Shown one piece after another: positions 5,256-14,262 of a DNA stretch of 64,000 nt. Source of the DNA: Candidatus Accumulibacter phosphatis (GTDB taxonomy: Bacteria; Pseudomonadota; Gammaproteobacteria; Burkholderiales; Rhodocyclaceae); contig NZ_SPMY01000011.1 in NCBI RefSeq assembly GCF_012939955.1, positions 1-64,000 on the forward strand, given 5' to 3'. Position 1 is the stretch's first letter; every line of letters starts with the position of its first letter. Under the pieces are notes generated by a model that worked only from the letters and a program-made list of their open reading frames with translations, was not told the DNA's origin and searched no databases. The position numbers and the translations under genes are program-made.

Positions 5256-7046
5256 ATGGACAACAGCGAGCAACCGCCAGCAGGGCGACGCAAGGGACGC
5301 GGGCAGCGGCGGGGGAGGCGCGTTGACGTAGCCACGCGGGACGCGGTCGCCGCGCTGCTGAGCGATCTGCCGCTGCGCCGCGATCTGTTGATCGAATATC
5401 TGCACCGGCTTCAGGACAGCCGCGGCTGCTTGCGTGCGGGCGAACTGGTGGCGCTTGCCGACCTGCTGCGCATCGGCGTCGCCGAGGTCTACGAGACGGC
5501 GACCTTCTATGCTCATTTCGACCTGCGCGATGATGACGAAGCCGTGCCGGCGCTCGCTGTGCGCGTCTGTGACGGGCTCAGCTGCCGGCTGCAGGGAGGC
5601 TTGCAACTCGACGCCGCCTTGCGCGCGCAGCTCGATCCAGGGCAGGCGAGAGTGTTGCGCGCGCCGTGCATGGGCCGTTGCGATCTCGCGCCGGTGGTGC
5701 AAGTAGGCAAGCGCCACGCCGACCGCGCCAGTGCCAGCGACGTGCTGGCCCTGATCGAAGTTGGCGAATTTGCAGCCTTGCCGGTCGTCAGCGAGACGCT
5801 GGCCGCCTACCGCGCACGCGGTGGCTACCGGCAGCTGCTGGCGCTGCGCGACGGTCGCCTGCAGGCCGAAGCCGTGATCGCCGAACTCGAAGCAGCCGGC
5901 TTGCGCGGAATGGGCGGCGCCGGTTTTCCCGCCGCGCGCAAGTGGCGACTGCTGCGCGCCGCGCCAGCGCCTCGCTACCTGGTCTGCAACGCCGACGAGG
6001 GCGAGCCGGGCACTTTCAAGGACCGGGTGATTCTCGAAGAGCAGACACACCCCTTCCTCGATGGCTTGCTGCTGGCAGCGGCCTGTATCGGCGCGCAGCG
6101 CTGCTGGATCTACCTGCGCGACGAGTACCCCGCGGCACACACGCTGCTGCGCCGCGAGATCGCGGCGCTCGAAGCAGCGCAGCTGATCGAGCCGGGTTTC
6201 ATCGACCTGCGGCGTGGTGCGGGCGCCTACATCTGCGGCGAGGAATCGGCGCTGATCGAGTCCATCGAGGGCAAGCGCGGCTACCCGCGGCAACGCCCGC
6301 CCTACGTCGCCGAGGTGGGGCTGTTCGGACGCCCGACGCTGGTCAACAACGTCGAGACGCTGGCCATGGTGCCGACAATTCTCGCGAGCGGCGGTGCGCA
6401 CTTCGCGGCGCTGGGCAGCGAGGGTTTCACCGGCCTGCGCAGCTACTCGGTCTCCGGCCGGGTACGCGAGCCCGGTGTGAAGCTCGCGCCGGCCGGGGTC
6501 AGCGCGCGCAAGCTCATTGATGACTACTGCGGTGGCATGGCCGATGGGCAGCAACTGCTGGCCTATCTGCCGGGCGGTGCTGCGGGGGGGATTCTGCCGG
6601 CGAGCATGGCCGAGCTGCCGCTACACTTCGGCGAACTGGAAAAGCACGGCGCACTGGTTGGATCGGCGGCGGTGATCGTTCTCTCCGACCGTGACGACCT
6701 GCGCGCCGCGGTGCAGGCGCTGCTCGAGTTTTTCGCCGACGAGAGCTGCGGCCAATGCACGCCGTGCCGGGTCGGCACCGAGAAGATGCTGGCACTGTTC
6801 GCGGCGCCTGAGCTCGATGTCGAATTGCTCAAGGAACTGGCGGCGGTGATGCGCGAGGCGTCGATCTGTGGCTTGGGGCAGGCGGCGCCGAATCCGCTCA
6901 CCACGGCACTGACTTATTTCCCGCAGCAGCTAACGGTCATGGCTGCCCCCCCTCTTCCCCTTTTCCCCGGCCCTTCTCCCGCGCGGGGAGAAGGGAGATT
7001 GGTGAGTCGCGTACGCGACTTTCCCGGTACGGAGGAAGCGCGATGA
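5256..7046 (+). CDS. fdsB: NAD-dependent formate dehydrogenase, fused gamma-beta (FdsG-FdsB) subunit
   Basis: This cytoplasmic diaphorase module passes electrons from formate to NAD+. It is a fusion of two normally separate subunits. Residues ~25-165 are NuoE/FdsG-like with a [2Fe-2S] ligand set C105-x4-C110 and C138-x3-C142. Residues ~185-555 are NuoF/FdsB-like, with RGMGGAGFPAARKW (FMN), NADEGEPGTFKDR, GAGAYICGEESAL and a [4Fe-4S] set C498, C501, C504 and C538. The last ~35 residues (from about 561) are proline/arginine-rich and encoded by an intergenic hairpin repeat, so they are probably an accidental extension. The stop overlaps the fdsA start in ATGA. Confidence 0.93.
   Translation: MDNSEQPPAGRRKGRGQRRGRRVDVATRDAVAALLSDLPLRRDLLIEYLHRLQDSRGCLRAGELVALADLLRIGVAEVYETATFYAHFDLRDDDEAVPALAVRVCDGLSCRLQGGLQLDAALRAQLDPGQARVLRAPCMGRCDLAPVVQVGKRHADRASASDVLALIEVGEFAALPVVSETLAAYRARGGYRQLLALRDGRLQAEAVIAELEAAGLRGMGGAGFPAARKWRLLRAAPAPRYLVCNADEGEPGTFKDRVILEEQTHPFLDGLLLAAACIGAQRCWIYLRDEYPAAHTLLRREIAALEAAQLIEPGFIDLRRGAGAYICGEESALIESIEGKRGYPRQRPPYVAEVGLFGRPTLVNNVETLAMVPTILASGGAHFAALGSEGFTGLRSYSVSGRVREPGVKLAPAGVSARKLIDDYCGGMADGQQLLAYLPGGAAGGILPASMAELPLHFGELEKHGALVGSAAVIVLSDRDDLRAAVQALLEFFADESCGQCTPCRVGTEKMLALFAAPELDVELLKELAAVMREASICGLGQAAPNPLTTALTYFPQQLTVMAAPPLPLFPGPSPARGEGRLVSRVRDFPGTEEAR
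6935..7026 (+). repeat. Dispersed hairpin repeat (family A), copy within the 3' end of fdsB
   Basis: Two stems are visible: CCCTTCTCCC with GGGGAGAAGGG (6971-6995) and the 16-bp palindrome at 7005-7020 (AGTCGCGT/ACGCGACT). The same two-stem unit occurs between genes at 14071-14181, 18401-18587 and 31376-31484. This is the only copy read as protein. Confidence 0.8.
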
Positions 7047-9859
7047 GTGATGTAGTACGGCCAGTGCAAGCGACGCAGCTGCGCTTTGAACTCGACGGTC
7101 GCCAACTGATTGCTCTGCCCGGCGAAACGATCTGGCAGGCCGCCAGGCGCGCGGGCACGACGATTCCGCATCTATGCACGCGCGAGGCGCCGGACTATCG
7201 GCCGGGCGGCAACTGCCGGGCGTGCATGGTCGAGATCGACGGCGAGCGCAACCTGGCGCCGAGTTGCACTCGCCAGGTCAGCGCCGGCATGCGCGTGCAC
7301 AGCGACACTTCCGAACGCGCGCTGAACAGCCGGCGGCTGGTGATCGAACTGCTGCTCAGCGAGCAGCCGCCACGCGCGCAGGCGCACGATCGCAACGCGC
7401 CGTTTTGGCACTGGGCCGAGCAATTGGGCTTGCAGGACAGCCGTTTCCCGTCGCGCGCCGCCATGGCCGGCACAGCGCCCGCCCCCCTCCCCGACCGCAG
7501 CCACCCGGCGATGAGCGTGCAGCTCGACGCCTGCATCCACTGCCAGCTGTGCGTGCAGGCCTGCCGCGACATCCAGGCCAACGACGTGATCGGCATGGCC
7601 GGTCGCGGCGCAGCGGCGAAAATCGTCTTCGATCTCGACGATGCCATGGGCGATTCGAGCTGCGTCGGCTGCGGCGAGTGCGTGCAGGCCTGCCCGACCG
7701 GCGCGCTGATGGCGACGACGATGCAGGCCGCAGACGGCAGCGGCCTGCTCGCGACGGGGGAGTCGGTCGACCGCGTCGTGCCCAGCATCTGCCCCTACTG
7801 CGGTGTCGGCTGCCAGATCGACTACCAGGTGCACAAGGAACAGATCATCGCCGTCACCGGCCGCAATGGTCCGGCCAACCGCGAGCGCCTGTGCGTCAAG
7901 GGCCGCTTCGGCTTCGATTACGTGCACTCGCCGCAGCGCTTGCTGACGCCGCTGATCCGCCGTGACGATGCGCCGAAAGTTGCCGACGCCACCTTCGACC
8001 CGGCCAATCCGCTTACCCATTTTCGCGAAGCGAGCTGGGCCGAAGCGCTAGAGCGCGCCGCCGCAGGGCTGCGCGCGATACGCCAGCAGCACGGCGGCAA
8101 GGCGCTCGCCGGCTTCGGTTCGGCCAAGTGCAGCAACGAGGAAGCCTACCTCTTCCAGAAACTGGTACGCACCGGTTTCGGCACCAACAACGTCGACCAT
8201 TGCACGCGGCTGTGTCACGCCTCCTCGGTAGCGGCCCTGATCGAGGGCGTCGGCTCCGGCGCGGTTTCGGCATCGTTCATGCAGATCGACAAGGCCGAAG
8301 TGGCGATTCTCATCGGCTGCAACCCGGAAGCCAACCACCCGGTCGCCGCGACTTTCTTCAAGCGTGCCGCGCGCCGGGGCACGCGGCTGATCGTCATCGA
8401 TCCGCGCCGCCACGGCCTGGCGCGCTTTGCCGATCAGACCCTGCAGTTTCGCCCCGGCAGCGACGTCGCGCTGCTCAACGCCATGCTGCACACCATTGTC
8501 GACGAGGAACTCTTCGACCCGGCCTATATCGCCCGTTACACCAGCGGCTTCGACGCCATGCGCGCACACCTGGCTGCCTACAGCCCGGAAGCGATGGCCG
8601 AAGTCTGCGCTATCGCCGCCGCCCAGATCCGCGAAGTGGCACGGCTCTACGCGCGCTCGAAAGCGTCGATGATCTTCTGGGGAATGGGGATTTCGCAACA
8701 TGCCCATGGCACCGACAATGCGCGTTGCCTGATTGCCATGGCGCTGATGACCGGCCACATCGGTCGCCCCGGCACCGGCCTGCATCCGCTGCGCGGGCAG
8801 AACAATGTCCAGGGGGCATCGGATGCCGGCCTGATCCCGATGTTCCTGCCCGACTACCTGCCCATCTCGCTGGCCGCCAATCGGCAAGGCTTCGAGCAAT
8901 TGTGGACGACGACGCTCGATCCTCAGCCGGGGCTGACCGTTGTCGAGATCATGAACGCCGCTGCTGCCGGCGACATTCGCGGCATGTACATCGTCGGCGA
9001 AAACCCGGCCATGTCGGACCCCGATCTCAAGCACGCGCGCCAGGCGCTGGCGTCGCTCGATCACCTGGTGGTGCAGGATCTGTTTCTCACCGAAACCGCC
9101 ATCTACGCCGACGTCATCCTGCCGGCCTCGGCCTGGCCGGAAAAGGAAGGCACGGTGACGAACACCAATCGCCAGGTTCAGTTCGGCCGCCAGGCCCTGC
9201 CGCTGCCCGGCGATACCCGGCCTGACTGGTGGATCATCCAGGAACTGGCGCGCCGCCTCGACCTCGACTGGCAATACGAAGGACCGGCGGCAATCTATGC
9301 CGAGATGCGCCAGGCGATGCCCTCCCTGGCCCATATCAGTCGCGAGCGGCTCGAACGCGAGGGCTCGGTCAGCTACCCGTGTGCCGGCGAGGATCTCCCC
9401 GGTGCCGACGTCGTCTTCGCGAACGGCTTCCCGACGCCGAGCGGCCGCGCCGGCTTCGTCGCCGCCGCGCTGCTACCGCCCGACGAGCAGCCCAGCGAGG
9501 ACTACCCGCTGGTGCTATCCACCGGGCGACTGCTCGAGCACTGGCATACCGGTGCCATGAGCCGGCGCAGCGCGGCACTGGACGCCCTGGAACCCGAAGC
9601 GGTGGTTACCGTCAGCGACCAGGATCTGCGCCGACTTGGCCTCGCCGACGGCGAGCGCGTCCGCCTGATCACCCGGCGCGGCGCAATCGAGGTCACGGCA
9701 CATGCCGATCCGGCGGTCGCGCCGGGGTCGCTGTGGCTGCCGTTCTGCTTCCACGAAGCCGCCGCCAATCGCCTGACCAACCCGGTGCTCGACCCCTTTG
9801 GAAAAATTCCCGAGTTCAAGTATTGCGCCGTGCGCCTGGAGCGCGCCGGAATCTCATGA
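7043..9859 (+). CDS. fdsA: NAD-dependent formate dehydrogenase, molybdopterin alpha subunit
   Basis: This 938-residue subunit oxidises formate to CO2 at a Mo (or W) bis-pterin centre. The N-terminus carries a [2Fe-2S] domain (C45, C58, C61, C75), then two ferredoxin-type [4Fe-4S] motifs (C164-IHC-QLC and CVGCGECVQACP, ~207-217) and the MopB [4Fe-4S] motif SICPYCGVGC (~248-256). The likely Mo ligand is Cys391 in HCTRLCHASS, so this is a Cys rather than selenocysteine enzyme. The molybdopterin-binding C-terminal domain is complete. It is translationally coupled to fdsB and to the next gene (both ATGA overlaps). No fdhD/fdsC chaperone or fdsD subunit is seen nearby. Confidence 0.95.
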   Translation: MSDVVRPVQATQLRFELDGRQLIALPGETIWQAARRAGTTIPHLCTREAPDYRPGGNCRACMVEIDGERNLAPSCTRQVSAGMRVHSDTSERALNSRRLVIELLLSEQPPRAQAHDRNAPFWHWAEQLGLQDSRFPSRAAMAGTAPAPLPDRSHPAMSVQLDACIHCQLCVQACRDIQANDVIGMAGRGAAAKIVFDLDDAMGDSSCVGCGECVQACPTGALMATTMQAADGSGLLATGESVDRVVPSICPYCGVGCQIDYQVHKEQIIAVTGRNGPANRERLCVKGRFGFDYVHSPQRLLTPLIRRDDAPKVADATFDPANPLTHFREASWAEALERAAAGLRAIRQQHGGKALAGFGSAKCSNEEAYLFQKLVRTGFGTNNVDHCTRLCHASSVAALIEGVGSGAVSASFMQIDKAEVAILIGCNPEANHPVAATFFKRAARRGTRLIVIDPRRHGLARFADQTLQFRPGSDVALLNAMLHTIVDEELFDPAYIARYTSGFDAMRAHLAAYSPEAMAEVCAIAAAQIREVARLYARSKASMIFWGMGISQHAHGTDNARCLIAMALMTGHIGRPGTGLHPLRGQNNVQGASDAGLIPMFLPDYLPISLAANRQGFEQLWTTTLDPQPGLTVVEIMNAAAAGDIRGMYIVGENPAMSDPDLKHARQALASLDHLVVQDLFLTETAIYADVILPASAWPEKEGTVTNTNRQVQFGRQALPLPGDTRPDWWIIQELARRLDLDWQYEGPAAIYAEMRQAMPSLAHISRERLEREGSVSYPCAGEDLPGADVVFANGFPTPSGRAGFVAAALLPPDEQPSEDYPLVLSTGRLLEHWHTGAMSRRSAALDALEPEAVVTVSDQDLRRLGLADGERVRLITRRGAIEVTAHADPAVAPGSLWLPFCFHEAAANRLTNPVLDPFGKIPEFKYCAVRLERAGIS

Positions 9860-10365
9860 GGCGCGTTTGGATGCTCAAGTTCCTGCACCGGCTAGGCATT
9901 GGCGTCGCCCTGCTGGCGGCCCTTCTGTGGGCTGCCGGCCAACTCGGCCTGTTCACCGGCACGCCGCCGAGCGACCTGGGCGTTCGCGACGGAAAGCTCC
10001 CTCGACCATCGGCAACACCGAACAGCGTCAGCAGCCAGGCCAGGCTATGGCCAGATCATCCGCAGGGCGAGTACGCAGACATCGCACCGCTGGCGCTGCT
10101 GCGCAGCGATGGACCAGCCACCATCGCCAAGCTCAGAACGCTGCTGGCGAGCGAGCCGGGAGCCACCCTGATCGACAGCCGAGCCGACTATCTCTATGTG
10201 CAATACACCACCCGACTGCTGAAGTTCGTCGACGACGTCGAATTCTGGTTCGACCCGGCCAACGAGGTGATCCAGGTGCGCTCGGCATCGCGCATCGGGC
10301 GCAGCGACCTCGGCGTCAATCGCCAGCGCATCGAAGCCCTGCGCCAGCGGCTCGCGAACTCCTGA
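9856..10365 (+). CDS. DUF1499 domain membrane-anchored protein
   Basis: This 169-residue protein has an N-terminal membrane anchor (residues ~10-30, LGIGVALLAALLWAAGQLGL) and a DUF1499 domain covering most of the rest, recognisable by the ADYLYVQYTTRLLKFVDDVEFWF and IQVRSASRIGRSDLGVNRQRIE segments. Its function is unknown. The start codon overlaps the fdsA stop, so it is the last gene of the formate dehydrogenase operon. That placement may be convenience rather than function. Confidence 0.85.
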   Translation: MRRVWMLKFLHRLGIGVALLAALLWAAGQLGLFTGTPPSDLGVRDGKLPRPSATPNSVSSQARLWPDHPQGEYADIAPLALLRSDGPATIAKLRTLLASEPGATLIDSRADYLYVQYTTRLLKFVDDVEFWFDPANEVIQVRSASRIGRSDLGVNRQRIEALRQRLANS

Positions 10366-10407
10366 TCGAAGGCAGGATGCGATGTCGACAGCGGTGATCG
10401 AAATAGT

Positions 10408-11514
10408 TCACTGTCCCGTCCTGACGCAATTCTTGCCCACTTGCTTGGCCACATAGACGGCCTGGTCTGCCGCCTTGATCAGCTCTTCAAAACTTGCGAC
10501 GGCAGGCGTTCTGGCCGCAACCCCGACACTGATACTACCGTGCCAGGGCTCACCGCCAGTCGGCACGCGCAGGGCCGCGACAGCTATCCGGGTCAACTCG
10601 GCGATATGCATTCCGCCCTCCTTGTCGGTATCCGGGCAGATGACCAGAAATTCGTCGCCACCGAGACGGCAGACCACATCGTCACTGCGAAAGGAATGCT
10701 GCAGCCTCTTGGCCAACTCGATCAGCACCCCATCGCCCGCATCATGGCCACAGGTATCATTGACCCGCTTGAAGTGATCCGCATCGATCATCATGCACAC
10801 CAGCGGCGAATCGTTCTCGACCGACTCCTCCCATAGCGATGCCAGTGCCCGCAGCGCGTGGCGGCGATTGGGAAGCCCGGTAAGGGCGTCGGTCAAAGAC
10901 AGTTCGACCAGTTGAAGATTCGCTTCCGACAGTTCCCGGGTACGTTGGCGCACTTTCTCTTCGAGCGAGCGATTCAAGGCCAACAAATCCCGGTTCCTCG
11001 CCGAGACCTGATTGAACAGGCCGTTTAGCGCGATGAGCAGGGGCTCGGTGGCATTGTTGCTGGCTTTCTCTTTTTCGTCATAGGCTCTGCTTGCTTCCAT
11101 ACCACTCCCGATGGCGGCCATCTGCCTGGCCATGTTCTGGTCTGAACCGAGGATGTGATAGGCGAGCCAGTGCGTCAGAAGATCAAGAATATGCTTTGCC
11201 GCATCGAGATTATCCGGAGTAACACCGGCATGCATGGCGCTGATCTCGCGCAGAAAACTGCGATGCGCTTCAATGTGAGGGCCGAGATGACGCCGATCGA
11301 TACCCACTTTCAACATCAAGGCCTCTTCTTCCTGGAAATGGTACCTGGCGTAATCGGCCAGCTTCGCGAAGACCTCTTCAAGGTCACTGAAGGCGACTTT
11401 GTTTTCCGTCAGCAGGTCGCCAAACTGGTTGATGATCCCGACCAGATGTTGATGCTGCTGATCGACATCTGAAAAGCCGGTAACAAAGTGCTTGTCCCAA
11501 CGAAATGATTCCAT
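10408..11514 (-). CDS. Bacteriohemerythrin-diguanylate cyclase (GGDEF)
   Basis: Residues ~1-135 form a hemerythrin domain with the full di-iron pattern (DQQHQH, HFQEEE, HIEAH, HWLAYHILGSD). A coiled-coil linker (LNRSLEEKVRQRTRELSEANLQL) leads to a GGDEF domain with an intact GGDEF catalytic motif and an upstream RSDD inhibitory I-site. It should make cyclic di-GMP in response to oxygen or redox state at the di-iron site. I chose ATG 11514 because GGGGGAGG precedes it and the hemerythrin domain begins at once (MESFRWDKHF). The longer frame to 11607 adds an unsupported leader. Monocistronic. Confidence 0.92.
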   Translation of the reverse strand: MESFRWDKHFVTGFSDVDQQHQHLVGIINQFGDLLTENKVAFSDLEEVFAKLADYARYHFQEEEALMLKVGIDRRHLGPHIEAHRSFLREISAMHAGVTPDNLDAAKHILDLLTHWLAYHILGSDQNMARQMAAIGSGMEASRAYDEKEKASNNATEPLLIALNGLFNQVSARNRDLLALNRSLEEKVRQRTRELSEANLQLVELSLTDALTGLPNRRHALRALASLWEESVENDSPLVCMMIDADHFKRVNDTCGHDAGDGVLIELAKRLQHSFRSDDVVCRLGGDEFLVICPDTDKEGGMHIAELTRIAVAALRVPTGGEPWHGSISVGVAARTPAVASFEELIKAADQAVYVAKQVGKNCVRTGQ

Positions 11515-12279
11515 AGACGAATTGCCTCCCCCGTTGATTTCCTGCTCCCGTAAGCGCTGCCGAGCGAGCACTTTGCACAGCGCAATGGCGACTCGGGCCG
11601 TCGCCACTCGCTGCGCGAAGTTCTATGCCTGCTGATTTCCGGCAGGCGCAGCTCCAGCGCCGGTGGTGCCAAGCTGACGGGTCAGCAAAGCGCCGCCCTC
11701 GACTGTTCCTTTTGTCCAAGGAAGCAGGGCATCCTACCAATTTTTCTCGAAGCTTGCGGGCCAAGGCGATCACCCAAGTCCGGCGATTGACATTCTCGCC
11801 GAGCGGCTGCCATGACTCTGGCACACACGCGGGAGTGGCACGAAGGTCGCCTCGTAGGGAATGACCTCGGTGCAGCGCCGACGTAAGGGAAACGCCCGCA
11901 TCGCGCGATGTTCGCTTCGCTACTGCTAGCGCGGTTGGCGCAATACTTTGAATAAGCGCCACTCTCCCACAGGCCTTGCCGGAAGGCGGTGACAGATCAG
12001 CAAGGAACAAAAGCACCGATTCCCAACCAGCTTGCTTCGCTCATGGCTTGCGCCTGCGCGTGTATTCACATACCCTCAGCTCATGGGTGTCGGTTTATCT
12101 TACACTCCGCGCTGGCGCCGGCCGCCAATACTTTTCCATACGTCTGTTTATAAACAATAATTGCTATCAGCCATGATTATTGCATAGACGTCAACTTGAC
12201 GGTGGAGGCATTCAAGGCCCACATGTCAATCGACCGACCACTTCGCAATTTCAACCCTTTTTTGATTGGAGAAGCATCC
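11515..12279. other. Gene-free interval (765 bp)
   Basis: No reading frame here has recognisable protein sequence. It should hold the promoter of the GGDEF gene (minus strand) and of the PEP-CTERM gene (plus strand). Near the latter is a perfect TGTTTATAAACA palindrome (12145-12156) in an AT-rich stretch, then GTCAA-C-TTGAC at 12189-12199. Either could be a regulator or RNA polymerase binding site. Confidence 0.5.
12145..12156. promoter_or_regulatory. 12-bp AT-rich palindrome upstream of the PEP-CTERM gene
   Basis: TGTTTATAAACA is a perfect inverted repeat in an unusually AT-rich patch, 124 bases before the ATG at 12280. It is a candidate operator or part of a promoter. No matching regulator is identified. 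Confidence 0.35.
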
Positions 12280-13090
12280 ATGTCACGCATGAGCGTTGTA
12301 GTCGGTAGTGCTACCTTCGTGCTCGGCGCACTCGCCTGGCATCCTGCGTCTGCCATAACCATAACCATCGATGACTTCGTTACCGTACAAAACGCGGAGG
12401 TGCTTGCCAGCGCCCCACCAATTGCGTCTGCCGGAAGCGCGCTAGCTGCCCCCGGTGTAATTGGCGGCGAGCGCGATCTCTACGTTGAAAAAAACCGCCG
12501 GAGACGACGACGAGCGGGTGCGAGCTCGGATAAACCCGAGCGGACTAAACTTGCTGCGCATGACGATTGACGATGCAAAGGGGCGCGTGGTAATGACCTG
12601 GGACGGAAGCGATGGCCTGTTCGCTCCCGGTCAGGTAAGTTATGCGGGCCTTGGCGGGATAGACTTCACCCAGGCGTTGCAACTCGACCTCCTGGTAACG
12701 TTTTCGGACGTCGGCGGTCCGGTCAAGTTTGTCTTCTGGGACGCAGCGGACCTCTCAGGGAACACTCGCGCCACGACGACATTCACGGTCCCTGGGAGCA
12801 TTCCTGCCGCCTCGAGCGTCACGCTCTCCAAGACCTTCTTGTCTTCCGATTTCACCGCGACGGGCGGAACCCTGGCCAGTATTTTCGCCAACGTCGGGGC
12901 AATCCAGATGGAAATCGATGCGCGCGCTGTAGCGCAGGAAGGGTGGGACGCGCGCTTCGACTATGTTCGCGCAACTGGCACGCTGCCGCCGACCGGCGTG
13001 CCCGAACCTTCCACACTGGCGCTCCTGGGACTCGGTCTCGTTGGCCTGGCACAGCGTGCCCGTCGCCACCGCAACTCCCCGACCGCCTAA
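12280..13090 (+). pseudogene. PEP-CTERM sorted exported protein, interrupted by a frameshift in an A7 run
   Basis: The protein begins MSRMSVVVGSATFVLGALAW with a signal peptide ending near PASA and finishes VPEPSTLALLGLGLVGLAQRARR, the PEP-CTERM signal recognised by exosortase in biofilm/EPS-producing bacteria. GGAG lies 8 bases before ATG 12280. The frame breaks at an A7 run (12488-12494). With six As it reads through to a 269-residue protein. The central domain (beta-rich, FDYVRATG near the end) is not assigned. The break may be a sequence error or a slippage switch. No exosortase gene is in the window. Confidence 0.85.
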
Positions 13091-13118
13091 ACGAGCCTAG
13101 AGTAGAAACCGACACAGT

Positions 13119-13151
13119 AACGGGGCCGCCCATCCCTTCGCTGGCCCCGTT
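13119..13151 (+). terminator. Hairpin terminator after the PEP-CTERM gene
   Basis: AACGGGGCC (13119-13127) pairs perfectly with GGCCCCGTT (13143-13151) across a 15-base loop. It is 29 bases past the stop. Only a short T-rich tail follows, so efficiency is uncertain. Confidence 0.6.
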
Positions 13152-13235
13152 CAGTCTTCCTGGCAACATCCTTGCGGCAGATGCGAAAACCGATTCATCG
13201 TCCTGGCTAGAACTCGACCCTGCCCCTGAACACGA

Positions 13236-13270
13236 AAACGCGGGCCCCGCAACTGCGGCGCCCGCGCTTC
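13236..13270 (-). terminator. Rho-independent terminator after tpiA
   Basis: On the minus strand a CGCGGGC ... GCCCGCG stem is followed by TTTTCG, 16 bases past the tpiA stop. Confidence 0.65.
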
Positions 13271-13285
13271 TTGGGGAGAAAGGAC

Positions 13286-14053
13286 TTACTTGCTGATCGA
13301 CTCACCCGGCGTAACGATACCCAGGAAGCTGTCGGCCTTGAGCGCGGCGCCGCCGATCAGGCCGCCGTCGATGTCTTTCTGAGCGAGCAGGCCGGCGGCG
13401 TTGTCCGGCTTCATCGAGCCACCGTACTGGATGCTGATCGACTGTGCGACATCGTCGCCGAAGAGCTTGGCCAGCAGGCCGCGCACCAGCGCATGCGCCT
13501 CCTGTGCTTCGCCATCGCTGGCGGTAACGCCGGTGCCAATGGCCCACACCGGCTCGTAGGCGACGACGGTGCGCAGCGCTTCGTCAGCGGAAAGCCCGGC
13601 GTAGGCGCCATTGACCTGCGTCGTCAGCACGCTTTCCAGCTTGCCGCCCTTGCGCTCGTCGAGGGTCTCGCCGATGCAGACGATCGGGCCCATGTCCAGC
13701 GAAAGAACCTTCTTGATTTTCTTGTTGACCGTTTCGTCGGTCTCGCCGAAATAGCTGCGCTGCTCGGAGTGGCCGATGATGACCATATCGACACCGATGT
13801 CCTTGAGCATGTCGGCACTGACCTTGCCGGTGAAGGCACCCTGGTTTTCCCAGTGAACGTCCTGCGCCGCGAGCTTGACGTTGCTGCCCTTGACGACGTC
13901 GGCGACCTTGGCCAGCGCCAGATAGGTGGGAGCAATGGCGACGACGACGTTCTTGATGTCTTTGGCGGCGGCGACCACTTCGCTGGCCAGCCTGACTGAC
14001 TCGGCAACCGACTTGTTCATCTTCCAGTTGCCGGCAATAACGATTTTACGCAT
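13286..14053 (-). CDS. tpiA: Triosephosphate isomerase
   Basis: This 255-residue cytoplasmic glycolytic enzyme interconverts dihydroxyacetone phosphate and glyceraldehyde 3-phosphate. Catalytic residues are visible: N9 and K11 (AGNWKMNK), H95 (IIGHSEQR) and E167 (AYEPVWAIGTG). The phosphate-binding YGGS..P near the C-terminus (IQYGGSMKPDN) is intact. It lies downstream of pgk on the same strand, separated by 209 bases that contain a hairpin repeat, so the two may be co-transcribed only in part. Confidence 0.97.
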   Translation of the reverse strand: MRKIVIAGNWKMNKSVAESVRLASEVVAAAKDIKNVVVAIAPTYLALAKVADVVKGSNVKLAAQDVHWENQGAFTGKVSADMLKDIGVDMVIIGHSEQRSYFGETDETVNKKIKKVLSLDMGPIVCIGETLDERKGGKLESVLTTQVNGAYAGLSADEALRTVVAYEPVWAIGTGVTASDGEAQEAHALVRGLLAKLFGDDVAQSISIQYGGSMKPDNAAGLLAQKDIDGGLIGGAALKADSFLGIVTPGESISK

Positions 14054-14070
14054 GGTATTCCTTTTGTTGG

Positions 14071-14181
14071 TTAATGTGAAAGTCGCGCAAGCGACTCACG
14101 AAACTCCCTTCTCCTTGCGGGAGAAGGGGCAGGGGAAGAGGGGGAAACGGCCATGACTTTCATGATCTGGGGCATCTCGAC
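14071..14181 (-). repeat. Dispersed hairpin repeat (family A), between pgk and tpiA
   Basis: Reverse-oriented copy of the ~105-bp unit: ATCATGAAAGTCATG, a pyrimidine tract, the CCTTCTCCCGCAAGGAGAAGG stem, and the GTGAGTCGC/GCGACTTTCAC stem next to the tpiA start. Confidence 0.85.
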
Positions 14182-14222
14182 AAGGCATGACCGTTAGGCA
14201 TGATTCGGGGAGCAGGAGCAAG

Positions 14223-14257
14223 GCGGCCCCGGCACCCTGGCGGGGCCCCGGGGCCGC
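14223..14257. terminator. GC-rich hairpin after pgk
   Basis: GCGGCCCC (14223-14230) pairs with GGGGCCGC (14250-14257), with a secondary GGGGCCCC inside the loop. It follows the pgk stop by 6 bases on the minus strand and lacks a clear T-run. Confidence 0.45.
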
Positions 14258-14262
14258 TCGGC

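Noticed and set aside
5214-6554. Long minus-strand open frame opposite fdsGB
   Set aside because: It is a GC-driven shadow of the formate dehydrogenase gene and has no protein features.
7172-8020. Minus-strand open frame opposite fdsA
   Set aside because: Shadow frame; all family motifs are on the plus strand.
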